A stretch of 64,000 nucleotides of DNA from Viscum album (Eukaryota; Streptophyta; Magnoliopsida; Santalales; Viscaceae): the NCBI GenBank assembly GCA_963277665.1, contig CAUJRU010000141.1, positions 992,001 to 1,056,000 of the forward strand. Reading direction: 5' to 3'. Positions within the stretch are counted from its first letter, which is position 1. Each line of letters begins with the position of its first letter. Shown one piece after another: positions 1 through 10,612 of this stretch. The notes beneath the pieces are model-generated. The model made no database searches and was not told the DNA's origin. It worked only from the letters and a program-made list of their open reading frames with translations. The position numbers and the translations under genes are program-made.

Positions 1-541
1 TTAAGGTTTCACCGAAGAGATTTAGGGAATATACTATGATGGGTATTCCGAACATAACCAAGAGGGTTACTCCCTATGTAAGAATGTTATCAATGCCTCA
101 AGTTACCTTTATATCTTATGTTTTCTATGATTTATTCATGGTTTGATGAGGTATGTTAAAGTGCCTATGTTTTATGGGTAAAGTATGATTTCATTCTTAT
201 GTATATATGAACTCATGTTTCCTTTCCTTATTTTTATAACCCTTACTGAGCTTTTTATGCTCATCCCAAGTTTTTGAAATGTTTTTCACAGGTCAAGGGA
301 AAGGTACATGATGTGATGATAGTGTCAAGGATGTGCCAAGAAAGAATCCATGTTTTATTTTCAATATGTTTCCGTTGATGGGAAGAATGAATACTGTCTT
401 TTTGTAACCACTTTGTTTAAATGTGGAATGTAATGCAAGTTTCATGATCTAATTCTCTAAAACTCTAAACCTGAAAAGATCCTCAATGTGTAATCTTGTA
501 ATAACTCAAGATTAAGTAAGGTTTAAGGCTGGGGCCTTATA
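1..541 (+). repeat. LTR tail, 5' LTR of E1
   Basis: Begins just after the GTTCCGTGATAAACTAAGG box, includes the GGTCAAGGGAAAGG segment (about 292), and ends GGCTGGGGCCTTATA directly before the primer site. It mixes alpha-like features (GAGGTATGTTAAA near 150) with the beta-like far tail (AGAATCCATGTTTTATTTTC), so it is itself a mosaic. Confidence 0.85.
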
Positions 542-543
542 GT

Positions 544-556
544 TGGTATCAAAGGT
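544..556 (+). other. Primer-binding site of E1
   Basis: TGGTATCAAAGGT starts two or three bases after the LTR end. The first eight bases match the complement of the 3' end of plant initiator-Met tRNA (TGGTATCA), which is the usual primer for this superfamily; the match weakens after that. Confidence 0.85.
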
Positions 557-745
557 CAGTTTAGATAACTTTAGGGGTTAGGTTATTCTTTAACCATAAG
601 TGACATTACCATAATGGTAAGGATTTCATAAAGAGTCCTAGTTTTAGATAAAGTTAACGAGTAAGTGTATCTTAGTGTTTACCTTCTTCATTAGTACATG
701 ATGATTTTGTTGATATACTCACACTAAAATTTCTGTTTTTAGTGA

Positions 746-874
746 ATGGATGGATCTAGCAGGCACCAAAGTGACAATTGGTTTGAAGGAAACTGTGGTG
801 GTTCTCTGATTAAGATACTAGATAAAATGGAGGATTCAATGAGGAATCTCATGGCTGTTCTAAACCAACTATAA
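746..874 (+). pseudogene. gag N-terminal fragment of E1
   Basis: A 42-codon open frame (MDGSSRHQSD...) that matches the first 42 residues of the E2 gag-like protein at 45913 and then stops at TAA (872-874), where E2 continues with a sense codon. The downstream capsid and zinc-knuckle parts are absent. The ATG is preceded by TTCTGTTTTTAG, which looks like a splice acceptor; the same arrangement is present in E2 and E3. It is a relic and is unlikely to encode anything useful. Confidence 0.7.
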
Positions 875-1181
875 AATATTCATTATCAACCACTTCAACC
901 TTGGTGAGTTCTCTAATGCATCATGTACGAGATGGACAACTTGATGTGGAAATTCAGGTAATAATTATTAAGGTAACCATTAGGGTTTATATAATCCTTA
1001 CTTTTTAGGTAATTATGGGTTACTCTATGATATGATGGAAAATGAAGGGCATGAGATAAAATTGAGGTTAAAATATGTTATGATTATTCTTGAAGATTTT
1101 ATCTCATTTTGGGGAATGTTTTAAGAATTATATAGTTTTGGAAAAAGGACAACACGCAGACCGTGTGACAACCCGTCGCGT

Positions 1182-1262
1182 CGGACAAAGCTGCGGGAAT
1201 CAAACCCACAACCAAAGTGCGACTGGTATTTATCGCCTACCACTGGACTACGTGAAGTCCCT
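1182..1262 (-). other. tRNA-like segment with Pol III A and B boxes (E1)
   Basis: On the minus strand, an A box TAGTCCAGTGG (1240-1250) and a B box GGTTTGATTCC (1196-1206) lie 33 bases apart, a tRNA-like spacing. A T arm (GTGGG/CCCGC) and an anticodon-like arm (ACCAG/TTGGT with a 7-base loop holding GCA) can be drawn, but the 7-bp acceptor stem does not pair. It is therefore tRNA-derived or SINE-like rather than a working tRNA gene. The B box has one change here compared with E2 and E3 (GGTTCGATTCC). Confidence 0.6.
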
Positions 1263-1426
1263 GGTTAGTTTGACTGATTCTTTTTAGTTATATGATTTTA
1301 TTAATTAAGAGTAAGTTGATTTTGGGTTATTTATAAAAATTATTAACCTATCATAGAGGATATGTGATTAGGTTAATTACTTTTCATTGTGAGACTTTAG
1401 GAGCAACTGATGTTGTTTGGAGATAA

Positions 1427-1642
1427 ATGTTACGATTTAACTTGGAAGACTATGTGACTAAATCCTTCAAATATTTGGGTTTCAATCTTATATTGGTTTA
1501 CTTTGAAGAATTTTATGGAAAAATTGTTTATCGGATGGTCCTCGTTGAACTTTGGGTTTTGTTGGACAAATTTTGGAGATTAAGAATAGATTTTCTTTTT
1601 ATAAGGGGTTATCCTATTCTGGATTATCTGATATTTTACTAA
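1427..1642 (+). CDS. Small open frame, unknown (71 codons)
   Basis: Begins with a true ATG (MLRFNLEDYVTK...) in the E1 interior. A closely related 84-codon frame lies at the same place in E2 (47217-47471) and a frameshifted copy in E3. I do not recognise a family. It is rich in aromatic and aliphatic residues, without clear catalytic motifs. The similarity between copies is explained by recent shared descent, so it may not be a gene. Confidence 0.2.
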   Translation: MLRFNLEDYVTKSFKYLGFNLILVYFEEFYGKIVYRMVLVELWVLLDKFWRLRIDFLFIRGYPILDYLIFY

Positions 1643-2170
1643 CCTTTTTGGTTTTGGTTTTGGTTAAAGCCTAAATACATGGGATGTATATAGTTCTATT
1701 TTGTGGATTAGGTGATTCTCTAGAAGTTGATTATAGTACTCTTAATGTGAACAAGTCTTCCTAAATACTCGTCTTTTGGAGAAAATATGAGTTTGTGTAA
1801 GGAATCTAATAAAAGTTGAAAGTCAATATGATAAGTGATTATGTTTCCTTATGAATAAATTCCTCAATAAAAATTAACTTAAAACAAAAATGTTGTATAT
1901 TAACTTTTCCTACTGGGGAATCTAATACCGTTTAACCCATCACAAGTTTGTGATTTTCTCATGGTTAACTTTCTCCTAAACATGTTTTCTATCACTCTCC
2001 ATCAGAACATGACCCTTTGTTTTTTCCTCCATGTCCATATTTTCATACTTGGAATCCTAGTATGGGTTAACTCGGGTGACCTTTGTACTTATCTCTCTTT
2101 ATTTTAAAGTGTTTGTTTTACCGACTTTTGTTCCGATGTGGGACTTTCAAGGATGTTTCCAAGCGCAATT

Positions 2171-2210
2171 TTAAAATTGCGAGGACGCAATTCTCAAAAG
2201 GGGGGAAGGA
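2171..2210 (+). other. Polypurine tract of E1 with upstream hairpin
   Basis: The purine run AAAAGGGGGGAAGGA (2196-2210) directly precedes the 3' LTR start TGTAACACCCC and would prime plus-strand DNA. Just upstream is a hairpin AATTGC/GCAATT around GAGGAC, overlapping the perfect palindrome GCAATTTTAAAATTGC. Confidence 0.85.
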
Positions 2211-2770
2211 TGTAACACCCCGTGTAAATAAATAATATTACATTTTCATATTTATCCCTATTTGTGAATAAAATATTAATATGACTTTAAAGGGGATGCT
2301 ATGCTCGATGGCATACCCAACACGCAACAACGAGTTTCTTGGGAATCTTACGTTGCACTCTAATAATATTATTTTAAATGGTAGTTAACATGTAGCCATT
2401 GTATTGGCGGGAATGGATATAAATAACTAAAATATGATTATATATTTTTAAATGTTTTTACATTTAACCAATAGAGGATAGAGGCTTAATATACGGAAAG
2501 AATTCAATTTTAGGTGTATATGCCCTAGTTTTCACTAAAGGTTCACTTATCGCCTTTTAATGGAGAACTGTCATTAAATATAGTTTTGATCACTATTATA
2601 CATTCTTTTGGACCAAATAAAACTCTTATTAAGAATCGGGACATCAAATTTTACTTTGTGTAATTTTTTGGTATTTTTCCGATAGAGTTCATTTTTTTAA
2701 TGAATAGTGTAAAATGTTGTGTTTTGATTCAAAATCTCTTTTTAATCTAATTTATTTATATGATTAGATT
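2211..2770 (+). repeat. LTR head, 3' LTR of E1 (truncated)
   Basis: Starts TGTAACACCCCGTG and runs through the ATGCTCGATGGC and TTCAATTTTAGG segments to TATATGATTAGATT, then is cut at 2770. The next base begins inverted LTR sequence (GGTTACGTTTGG). Confidence 0.85.
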
Positions 2771-4525
2771 GGTTACGTTTGGAATACCCATCACATTATA
2801 TTCCCTAAATCTCTTCGGAGAAACCTTAACGTTTCACTCCTTCGCGTTACCCAATGCATTGGAGAGCTATAACGGGCTCACCCGCCCTTAGTTTATCACG
2901 GAACCACCCGTTTTCATAACAATGCCCAAGAAACATAACATAAACGTATCACATAAAACATGCATAAAGGAAACATAACATTTCCACTTTTCAATCACAA
3001 TATAACATTTTAGTATATTGAAATAATGAATCCATTCAAAAAGAAACCATTTCCAAAACCATTTAAAACATTTAATAAAGAGATTTTTGAATCAAAGTGT
3101 CCCATACCACCTTGAAACTTAAAATTTTAAACCATTAATATCCATATAAATAAATCCTTAAATCCATTTTGAAAACAAGGATATTAATTAGAACAAATAA
3201 TTAAAACATTTAAAATAATATTTTGGTTAAAGGGGTTTTACCAAAATTAGAGACACTTGAATACAATAGTTGAGGAATAACATTTAGTCAGAACTTTATA
3301 ATATCATGAGAATAAATGGATTCATGATATAATACTCCAAAGGACAGTTTATACACCATATAAGAGTGAATTGGTGCATAACAACAATGAAGCCTCAATA
3401 GAAATGTCAAATGTGATGAAATCCCTTATAAAGATGGTATCCTTAAATTAAGGAAGAATCAATCTCAAAAATATGTGTGACAAATATAAATACACCCAAT
3501 ATAAGTGGATATTAAGTGTAAAACAATAAAAGGTCATTCACACATATTCAATGGATGACATATTCAATGACTACGTGTTGAACCCAAAGAAATCGAAATT
3601 GGGTTAAAAAGTTCCCTTGACAGCCTAACGGCATCACATCAAAATGAGTTGATGAGAGATAAAAAGTGTATCTCATCACTTGGACATAAAATTTACATCA
3701 ATAAGGATATATGATAACATATCCCAACATAACAATATGTAAATTAAAATACCCAACAAAAGAAGTCTTTTTAAAAAAGAGGAGGGTGAAAAGTTCCCTT
3801 ACCGACTTGGGTATCTTTCAAAACATACACCCCATGAAATAAGGACAATAGATCATTGATGTAAATACTCATAAACGAAATTATATTACACAAAGAGTAG
3901 AATAATGGGCAGTACATACACCACTCAATGGAATTTGTGGCAAATGTAGCATAAATCTCACGGGAATAAAAGTGAGATGAAAAATCCCTTACGAAAACTC
4001 GGCAGCCTAACGGCGCCACATAAAACTTCCGAATATGGATTGATGAGATCAAATAGGGTATCTCATCACATTACAATAAAATTTAAAGCAAGAGGAATAT
4101 AAAAGAACATCCCTCAACATTACAAATAGGAGCTTAAAAGAAGTGACATAAAGGAGAGTACTTAAAAAGAAAGAGAGTTGTAGGATCCCTTACCTCGGGT
4201 CCGACTTGACTCGATCGTTCTTTAATCTCCTGAATAATAAACTTGAGTTAATTTATAATTCCTTAAGAACCTTTTTCAAGTTAATTATTACTTTTATACC
4301 ACTTATTACCATGTCATAAACATTATGTAATCATTTAAGTTAATAATATTTGTTTTGCCGATATTTGGTTCTTAAGTCGAAAGTGGACTTCTTACAATTA
4401 CATGTTGTTCTTGTGGCCAAATTTTTATTATATCCAGAATTGTATTCATTATGTAGATATCATATATGTCATATATATCCAGTACATTCATGCATTTATA
4501 ACATTACATAATCATTTAGAGTTAA

Positions 4526-4590
4526 GAAATGAAATGCACCGTTCATGGAGACGGTAAGCCGTACGTACGCATGAACGCTACTTTCATTTC
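4526..4590 (-). repeat. 65-bp inverted repeat of the LTR
   Basis: The arms share GAAATGAAA at the outside and CGTTCATG on the inside, with a loop holding CGTACGTACGGC. This is one of thirteen full copies in the window. Confidence 0.85.
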
Positions 4591-5291
4591 TATTTCGTAT
4601 TTTATAGAATTGAATAATAATGATATAAAGGTATATTATAATTCCAGTATAATATAATATATAATATCATATTTCCATCCTTTATACATCCCACATATGG
4701 TATTTAACGAATCAAATCACTTTGAGGGGGCGGTAGTCCGCACTTCCTTAAATGAAGATATCGCGTATACCCATAATGGAAGCCATAAAGGTAAGAAAAA
4801 AATGAAAAATACAGAATCATAAATAAAGAATAAACATATTATATATCATATATAAAAATAGTGACATCATAATGGCCACCTTTGAAGGTGTTAAATGAGT
4901 ATTGAACAATCATCGTTTTGGGAGGCAGAATTTCACCATCCACGGAAACCGTATGTTCTTTAACCATTTGATGTAGTTGCGTGAGAGTGTAGCTCTAATA
5001 AATCTTATAACAACATCCTAGTATATTTAATATACTGGTGTTGTTACAAAAGAAGTAAATAAAAAGAGTTTAGGGGGTTGGAGAAGCAAAATAAAACAAA
5101 TGAACATGAGAGAATGAATTACCTTTAAAAGTGTAACTCTTTTTGATTTGAGCCTAAAGGCTTCCTTTGAAAGGATTCTGCCCAAAGGGAATCCTCTAGG
5201 ATGAGGAGAGAGATGTGGAGAGAGTAAATGGGCAGGGGTTGGCTGAGCCAAAGGCTTGAGGAGTGTGTGAAATGAGGTAGAGGTGGGGGCC

Positions 5292-5298
5292 TTTTATA
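5292..5298 (-). promoter_or_regulatory. LTR core promoter (TATA box)
   Basis: TATAAAA on the minus strand inside CTCCTCTTATAAAAGGCCCC, followed by a CT-rich leader. It points left, into the inverted LTR piece. Confidence 0.75.
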
Positions 5299-5441
5299 AG
5301 AGGAGAGGAGGGGCACTTTTGGAAAGTAAAGAAATATTACTTTATTTGAAAATGTGTTTCGGTTTCAAAAGGTCCCACATTGATATAATTCGTGGATAAG
5401 GTGATAAGGCTTCGAAATACACTCATCCAATAAGTTTTGGA

Positions 5442-6040
5442 TACATATATATATATATGTGTGTGTTATGTTGTGTAATGGTTTTGCTTAAAATGAAAAC
5501 CCTTCATAACTACCCTTGTATAAGTACTCAAATAAATATTAATAAAAACAAACTCCTTGGAATACCTTAGACTGAAAGAGGTTAAGGGGGTATACCCAAA
5601 CATATGAAAAATATTATGCATATAATGTGTACATAGACTATCCAAAGGGATATATTAGCAAACTCATAAAATACTTAAATCTTTTTAGGAAGAGAAAGAA
5701 AAAGGTGGTACAATTTCCTACGCCACTCACCAAGTCTTCAAAAGATGAGATACACGGTGCATATACTAAAAATACATATTATATATATATACATATCATA
5801 TAACCGAGTGTAAGAAGTGTGTAAATTGGGGTTTTGAAATTATAAGGAGGTGGGGGAATCCCCTATGTTAGCAGACCCGAAAGAAAAACCACCTTAGGAG
5901 CCCCCTGTTTGCTTAAAATGGAAAACGTGAGAAGTATGCACTTGTAAAAGCAATCCGTATATACATATATATACATTTCATGTATATAAAAGTGTAACGA
6001 GGAGCATGGGTAGGTTCTGAAAAAAAGACTCTTAAGCATG
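5442..6040. other. Non-LTR AT-rich stretch, no gene seen
   Basis: Starts with an (AT)n then (TG)n microsatellite (about 5443-5467) exactly where the inverted LTR piece stops; a second AT run lies near 5768-5795. No convincing coding region or match to the LTR family was found. Confidence 0.5.
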
Positions 6041-6475
6041 GAACCCTTACCGCTCAAGAGAGGAGCTCGCCGGAGGGAGGCTTGCTGGGTGGCCGGTGGC
6101 GAGGCGACGGCGAGGCGGCGGCGAGGCTGGTGTCGCGGTGGCGTGGGTTGGCTCCGGAGGTCCTGTTTTCACTGGGATTTCTCAGTCCTTAAAGGGAGAA
6201 GATCTGGGGGAGGTTTGGCCGAGCCTACGGAGGTGGGTGCGCGAGGTCAACGTGAGCAGTGGAGGGGAGGCGTCTCGGGCAAACAACCAGCTGGTTCGCG
6301 GGACCCTGGCGCGAGGTAAAAGAAGACGCGGAGGAAAAAAAACGGACGAGATCCGACCTTGGAATGATCGGATGGATGAAAACAAAGAGAGATTTAAAAC
6401 ACAACAACGGCCAAGATTTGCCATGGTGAGATCGGACGGTGGAGACCGTCGCGCGGCCAGCAGCTGCCTCTCCGG
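6041..6475 (-). promoter_or_regulatory. GC-rich promoter/leader-like island, unknown family
   Basis: A sharply GC-rich stretch in AT-rich surroundings. On the minus strand it has a run typical of plant 5' leaders: clusters of CCGATC and CCGTCCGATC, CT-rich segments, then CTCGCCGGCG-type repeats, ending at GAGCG/GTAAGGG (donor-like, 6050). There is no start codon with a credible long frame on either strand; overlapping short frames look like products of base composition. It could be the promoter and leader of a different LTR element or a host 5' exon fragment. Confidence 0.4.
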
Positions 6476-7209
6476 GTATAGACAGTGTGTTAAAAAAAAG
6501 TTTAATAAATGCTAAATTAGAATTTATAATACTTCACAATATATATATATATAACCGGTACATTATAGTTTGGAATTTTTATAAAACATATTAAGTACTT
6601 TTAACTCATAATTTCCAAATCCAAAAATCCCATTTTAGTTTAAGTAAACAAATGATACTATTTGATATAACTATTATTTTCTTAAAAAAAAATATTTTTA
6701 ATACAACACTTTTATAACTTTTAGGATATAATGACCACTAAAATCCAATTTATAAATTACTTCACTTGTTGATTTATAAAATTATGTTTAAAAGAACCAT
6801 AGTTTTTCTCTAATTTAAAACACATAGTTTTTGAGATCCAAAAAGATACATTTTTTTTCAATTATTACTGATACCGCTGTAGACTTGATGTTCGACACAT
6901 TTTAAAAGAATGCCAAGTTTTCCATCATATAAATATCATCACGATCAAAATAGATTCATTTGCAATAATATTTTATTTTTAATACTTGAAGATATACATC
7001 TAATATTTTGTATAAAAGAAAATGAAATACCATAATATTATAAAAGCGTTATAAAGGCAAAAATTTTATAAAATGGTGCACTTTATCCATTGGAACCCAA
7101 CGGTAAAAAAAAAACGGTCATATCATGTATTTGTAAACCAGTTGTGTAATTGTTACCTTATTAATATTATTCATGCGTATGACTCAACATGAAGAGGAAC
7201 TAGGAACTA
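6476..7209. other. AT-rich stretch, no gene seen
   Basis: Very AT-rich with homopolymer runs and an (AT)n tract at about 6540-6552. No coding region, LTR module or RNA gene is visible. Confidence 0.5.
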
Positions 7210-7341
7210 ATTACCCAAAGTGGTATGGGACACCTTGGGTAATGAGAAATGAAAATGGTATTACCCAAAGTGGTATGGGACACCTTGGGTAATATGAAAT
7301 GAAAATTAAATATTCAAAGTGGTATGGGACACCTTGAATAT
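7210..7341 (+). repeat. Three tandem hairpins with loop GTATGGGA
   Basis: Three units about 50 bp apart (7210-7243, 7260-7293, 7310-7341). Units 1 and 2 have a stem ATTACCCAA...TTGGGTAAT; unit 3 has ATATTCAA...TTGAATAT. The inner stem (GTG/CAC), one A-C mismatch and the eight-base loop are the same in all three. The stem bases of unit 3 changed on both sides while pairing was kept. Confidence 0.85.
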
Positions 7342-7402
7342 CTGACCCTATCAACATGTGAGAAATGTATGGGACTACCCGGAATGGGGTCCGGTAAGAA
7401 GC

Positions 7403-7462
7403 AAACCCTCCAGGTTGGGGACTGGTTAAAGTAAGCCCTCCGGGTTGGAGACCGGTAAAAGT
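7403..7462 (+). repeat. 30-bp tandem duplication
   Basis: Two adjacent 30-bp units (7403-7432 and 7433-7462) with the shared pattern CCCTCC-GGTTGG-G-ACYGGT. A diverged third unit may follow. It lies just downstream of the hairpin triplet. Confidence 0.7.
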
Positions 7463-7672
7463 AAGCTCCTCGATGCATCGATAGTTCTCGAGACAGTCAG
7501 ATTGGGTTTTTACCCTTAGGTCCTGGCACAAGGCCTTGACACAGAGGCCATGAGTCCTTAAGCATGCATTTCTTTGTTTATGACCAACCTAGTGTTTATT
7601 CCGATTAGAGGAATAACCTTGGTTATAGAACCTTACCTATGAGTATCAGATAAAAAAAAAGAAACACAAGCA
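7463..7672. other. End of the non-LTR region, no gene seen
   Basis: Contains small palindromes (CGATGCATCG near 7474) and short poly-A. The sense LTR piece resumes near 7673. No gene recognised. Confidence 0.4.
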
Positions 7673-8250
7673 ATTAATGGTAATTAGGGTAGTTTAAGGT
7701 ATAAATAATGCTTTAATAATAGGAAATGACTTAGACACATGTCCCAACCTTATTGGTTGTGTCATGGCCGACCAAGACAAGCCATGGGTCAACTTGGGGA
7801 CCCCATGGAGACACTTTGGTTTGGAAATGACATAAATAACTTTTTATTAAATGTTAAAGTAAAAATGACACAAACAAGAGATGTTTTACGAAAACAATTT
7901 TTACATGGGGTTATAAAATTCAGATCTTTGATTATAAATAGTAATTGGAAAGATAAATAGATTTCCTACATCATAGTATTTTTTTATGATTTTTAGACAT
8001 TAAATAAATTAAATTAGTTATGACATAATAATGATGCAGTGATGACATCATTATTTAACGATTTAAATAAAATGGAAAGATAATGAAAAATCTAAAACCT
8101 ACACATGGCCAAAACCAATTGGATGAGTGTATTTAGAACCCTTATCACATTATCCACGAATTATATCATTGTGGGACCTTTTGAAACCGAAACACATTTT
8201 CAAATAAAGTAATATTTCTTTACTTTCCAAAAGTTCCCCTCCTCTCCTCT

Positions 8251-8257
8251 TATAAAA
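8251..8257 (+). promoter_or_regulatory. LTR core promoter (TATA box)
   Basis: CTCTTATAAAAGGCCCCC, 20-30 bases upstream of a CT-rich leader. The donor-like AAAG/GTAATT site follows at about 8426. Confidence 0.75.
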
Positions 8258-8963
8258 GGCCCCCACCTCTACCTCATTTAACACACTACTCAAGCCTTTG
8301 GCTCAGCCAACCCCTGCCCATTTACTCTCTCCACATCCCTCTTCTCATCCTAGAGGATTCCCTTTGGGCAGAATCCTTTCAAAGGAAGCCTTTAGGCTCA
8401 ACTCAAAAGGAGTTACACTTTTAAAGGTAATTCATTCTCTCATGTTCATTTGTTTTATTTTGCTTCTCCAACCCCCTAAACTCTTTTTATTTAATCCTTT
8501 TGTAACAAAAAAAAATTATATTCAATATACTAGGATGTTGTTATAAGATTTATTTGAGGTAAACTCTCACACAACTAAATCAAATGGTTAAAGAACATAC
8601 GGTTTCCGTGGATGGAGAAATTCTGCCTCCCGAAACGATGATTGTTCAACACTCATTTAACACCTTCAAAGGTGGACATTATGATTTCACTATTTTTATA
8701 TATGATATATCATATGTTTATGTTTTCCTTAAGCTTCTGTTTTTTTTAATTTTGGGCATACCTTTATGGTTTCCATTATGGGTAAACACGATATCTTCAT
8801 TTTAGGAAGTGCAGACTACCGCCCCCTGAAAGTGATTTGATTCGTTAATACCATATGTGGGATGTGTAAAGGATAAAGTTAATGATATTATATATGTTAT
8901 TATACTGGAATTATAATATACTCTTATATAATTATGATTCCATACCAAAAAAAATACGAAATA

Positions 8964-9028
8964 GAAATGGAAGTAGCGTTCATGCGTACGTACGGCTTAC
9001 CGTCTCCATGAATGGTGCATTTCATTTC
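8964..9028 (+). repeat. 65-bp inverted repeat of the LTR
   Basis: Full copy with two small arm changes (GAAATGG at the left, AATGG for AACGG at the right). Confidence 0.85.
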
Positions 9029-10396
9029 TTACCTCTAAATGTGATATACTATTATAAATACATGTATATGCTGAATATATATGATGTATATGTTATCCAA
9101 ATCATGAATACCATTCTGGATATAATGAACCTTTGACCAAATTGACAACATGTAAGTGTAAGAAGTCTATTTTTGACTTAAGAACCAAATACCGACAAAA
9201 TGAACATTATTAACTTAACTGATTACATGATGTTCATAACATGGTATAAAAGGAATAATGAACTTGAAAAAGATTCATAATAAAGTAGAGATTAACTCAA
9301 GTTTATTATTCAGGAGATTAAAGAGCGGTCGGGTCAAGTCGGATACGAGGTATGGGACTTCGTCTCAATCTCCTTTCGTTGAGCCATATTTTATTTTATA
9401 CACAACTTTCCTTTATACGATGTATAAACCCCTTTGACTTTTACGTTTATTCAAAAGGAATCTTTTTTATACGAAGTGTTTACTAAACGACAAAAGGGAA
9501 TGTTTTTGTCGTAAGTATGCGGCGACAACGACTTCTCCGCCGTCGTAACCGTTATTTGAGTTTCGGCTTCCTCTACAAGCCATACCTTCTTTTTTTAAAA
9601 GAAAAATAAATACCATGTTTTACTTTGGTATTGAAAATGGTTTTCATAATGTTTTTATTATATCAATGTGTTGTATTGATATCTCGTGACTGAAATGTGG
9701 AAATGTTATGTTTCCTTTATTCATGTTTTATGTGATATGATTATGTTATGGTTCTTGGGCATTATATTGAAGATGGGTGGTTCCGTGATAAACTAAGGGC
9801 GGGTGAGCCCGTTATAGCTCTCCAATGCATTGGGTAACGCGAAGGAGTGAAACGTTAATGTTTCTCCGAAGAGATTTTAGGGAATATACTGTGATGGGTA
9901 TTCCAAACGTAACCAAGAGGGTTACTCCCTACGTAAGAAGGTTATGAATGCCTCAAGCTACCTTTATGTCTTATGATTTCTATGATTTATTCATGATTTT
10001 ATGAGGTATGTTAAAATGCCTATGTTTTATGGGTAAAGTATTATTTCATTCTTATGTATATATGAACTCATGTTTCCTTTCCATGTTTTTTTTATAACCC
10101 ATACTGAGTTTTTATGCTCATCCCAAGTTTTTGAAATGTTTTTCACAGGTCAAGGGAAAGGTACATGATAAGATGATAGAGTCAAGGATGTGTCAAGAAA
10201 TAATCCATGTTTTATTTTAAATTTGTTTCCATTGATGGGAATGAAGAATACTATCTTTATGTAACCACTTTGTTTATATGTGGAATGTAATGCAAGTTTT
10301 ATGATCTAATTCTCTAAAACTCTAAACCCGAAAAGATCCTCAATGTGTAATATTGTAATAACTCAAGATTAAGTAAGGTTTCAGGCTGGGGCCTTA

Positions 10397-10612
10397 ATGT
10401 TTAAGAGTGAACAAAACAATATTTAATGATGGTTCAACATCAAAAGGTGATAAGTGAACCTTTAGTGAAAACTAGGGCATATATGCCTAAAATTGAATTC
10501 TTTCCGTATTTTAATCCTCTATCCTTTATTGTATAAATTTAAAAACATTTAAGAACATATATAATCATATTTTAGTTATCTCTATCCATTCCCGCTAGTA
10601 CAATGGCTACAT
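10397..10612 (-). repeat. Short inverted LTR head fragment
   Basis: About 215 bp of head sequence in reverse (TTCTTTCCGTATTTTAA; CATTCCCGC), wedged between two sense pieces. Short shared bases (A at the left, ACATT at the right) occur at the joins. Confidence 0.8.

Larger units (their letters stand above)
1..2770 (+). mobile_element. Non-autonomous LTR element E1 (partial)
   Basis: LTR tail (1-541), primer site, a 1.67-kb interior (543-2210), polypurine tract, and the head of the 3' LTR (2211-2770), all in sense order. The interior has no protease, RT, RNase H or integrase, so the element could only move with enzymes from a relative. It holds a broken gag start, a tRNA-like segment and a small open frame. 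Compared with E2, about 650 bp carrying the zinc knuckles is missing between roughly 960 and 980, and E3 lacks the same segment. The 3' LTR is cut at 2770, where inverted LTR sequence begins. The 5' LTR runs off the window. I see nothing recognisable in 875-1180 or 1643-2160. Confidence 0.85.
2771..5441 (-). repeat. Inverted LTR piece, beta type
   Basis: Read on the minus strand it runs from just upstream of the core promoter to past the GTTCCGTGATAAACTAAGG box (about 2885-2905). Landmarks: core promoter at 5292-5298, leader donor-like site near 5123, 65-bp inverted repeat 4526-4590, GTCAAGTCGG box near 4210, and beta block 3100-4180 with only one GCCGTTAGGCTG unit between the GTCAAGTCGG box and the AAGTCGGTAAGG segment, where other copies have two. 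The upstream half and the tail of the LTR are missing. Confidence 0.85.
7673..10396 (+). repeat. LTR piece, alpha type, nearly complete 3' half
   Basis: Runs from the end of the palindrome block through the CCATGG block, core promoter (8251), TTTCCGTGGATGG box (about 8600), 65-bp inverted repeat (8964-9028), GTCAAGTCGG box (about 9335), alpha block with GCGGCGACAACGAC (about 9521), and GTTCCGTGATAAACTAAGG box to the tail, stopping three or four bases short of the LTR end. An inverted head fragment follows. Confidence 0.85.

Noticed and set aside
6038..6515. Overlapping open frames in the GC-rich island
   Set aside because: Frames exist on both strands at once with Arg/Gly-rich, low-complexity products, as expected from GC-rich non-coding DNA.
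7211..7531. Minus-strand 106-codon frame over the hairpin triplet
   Set aside because: It is a translation of the tandem repeats; no start context or family. The hairpin explanation fits better.
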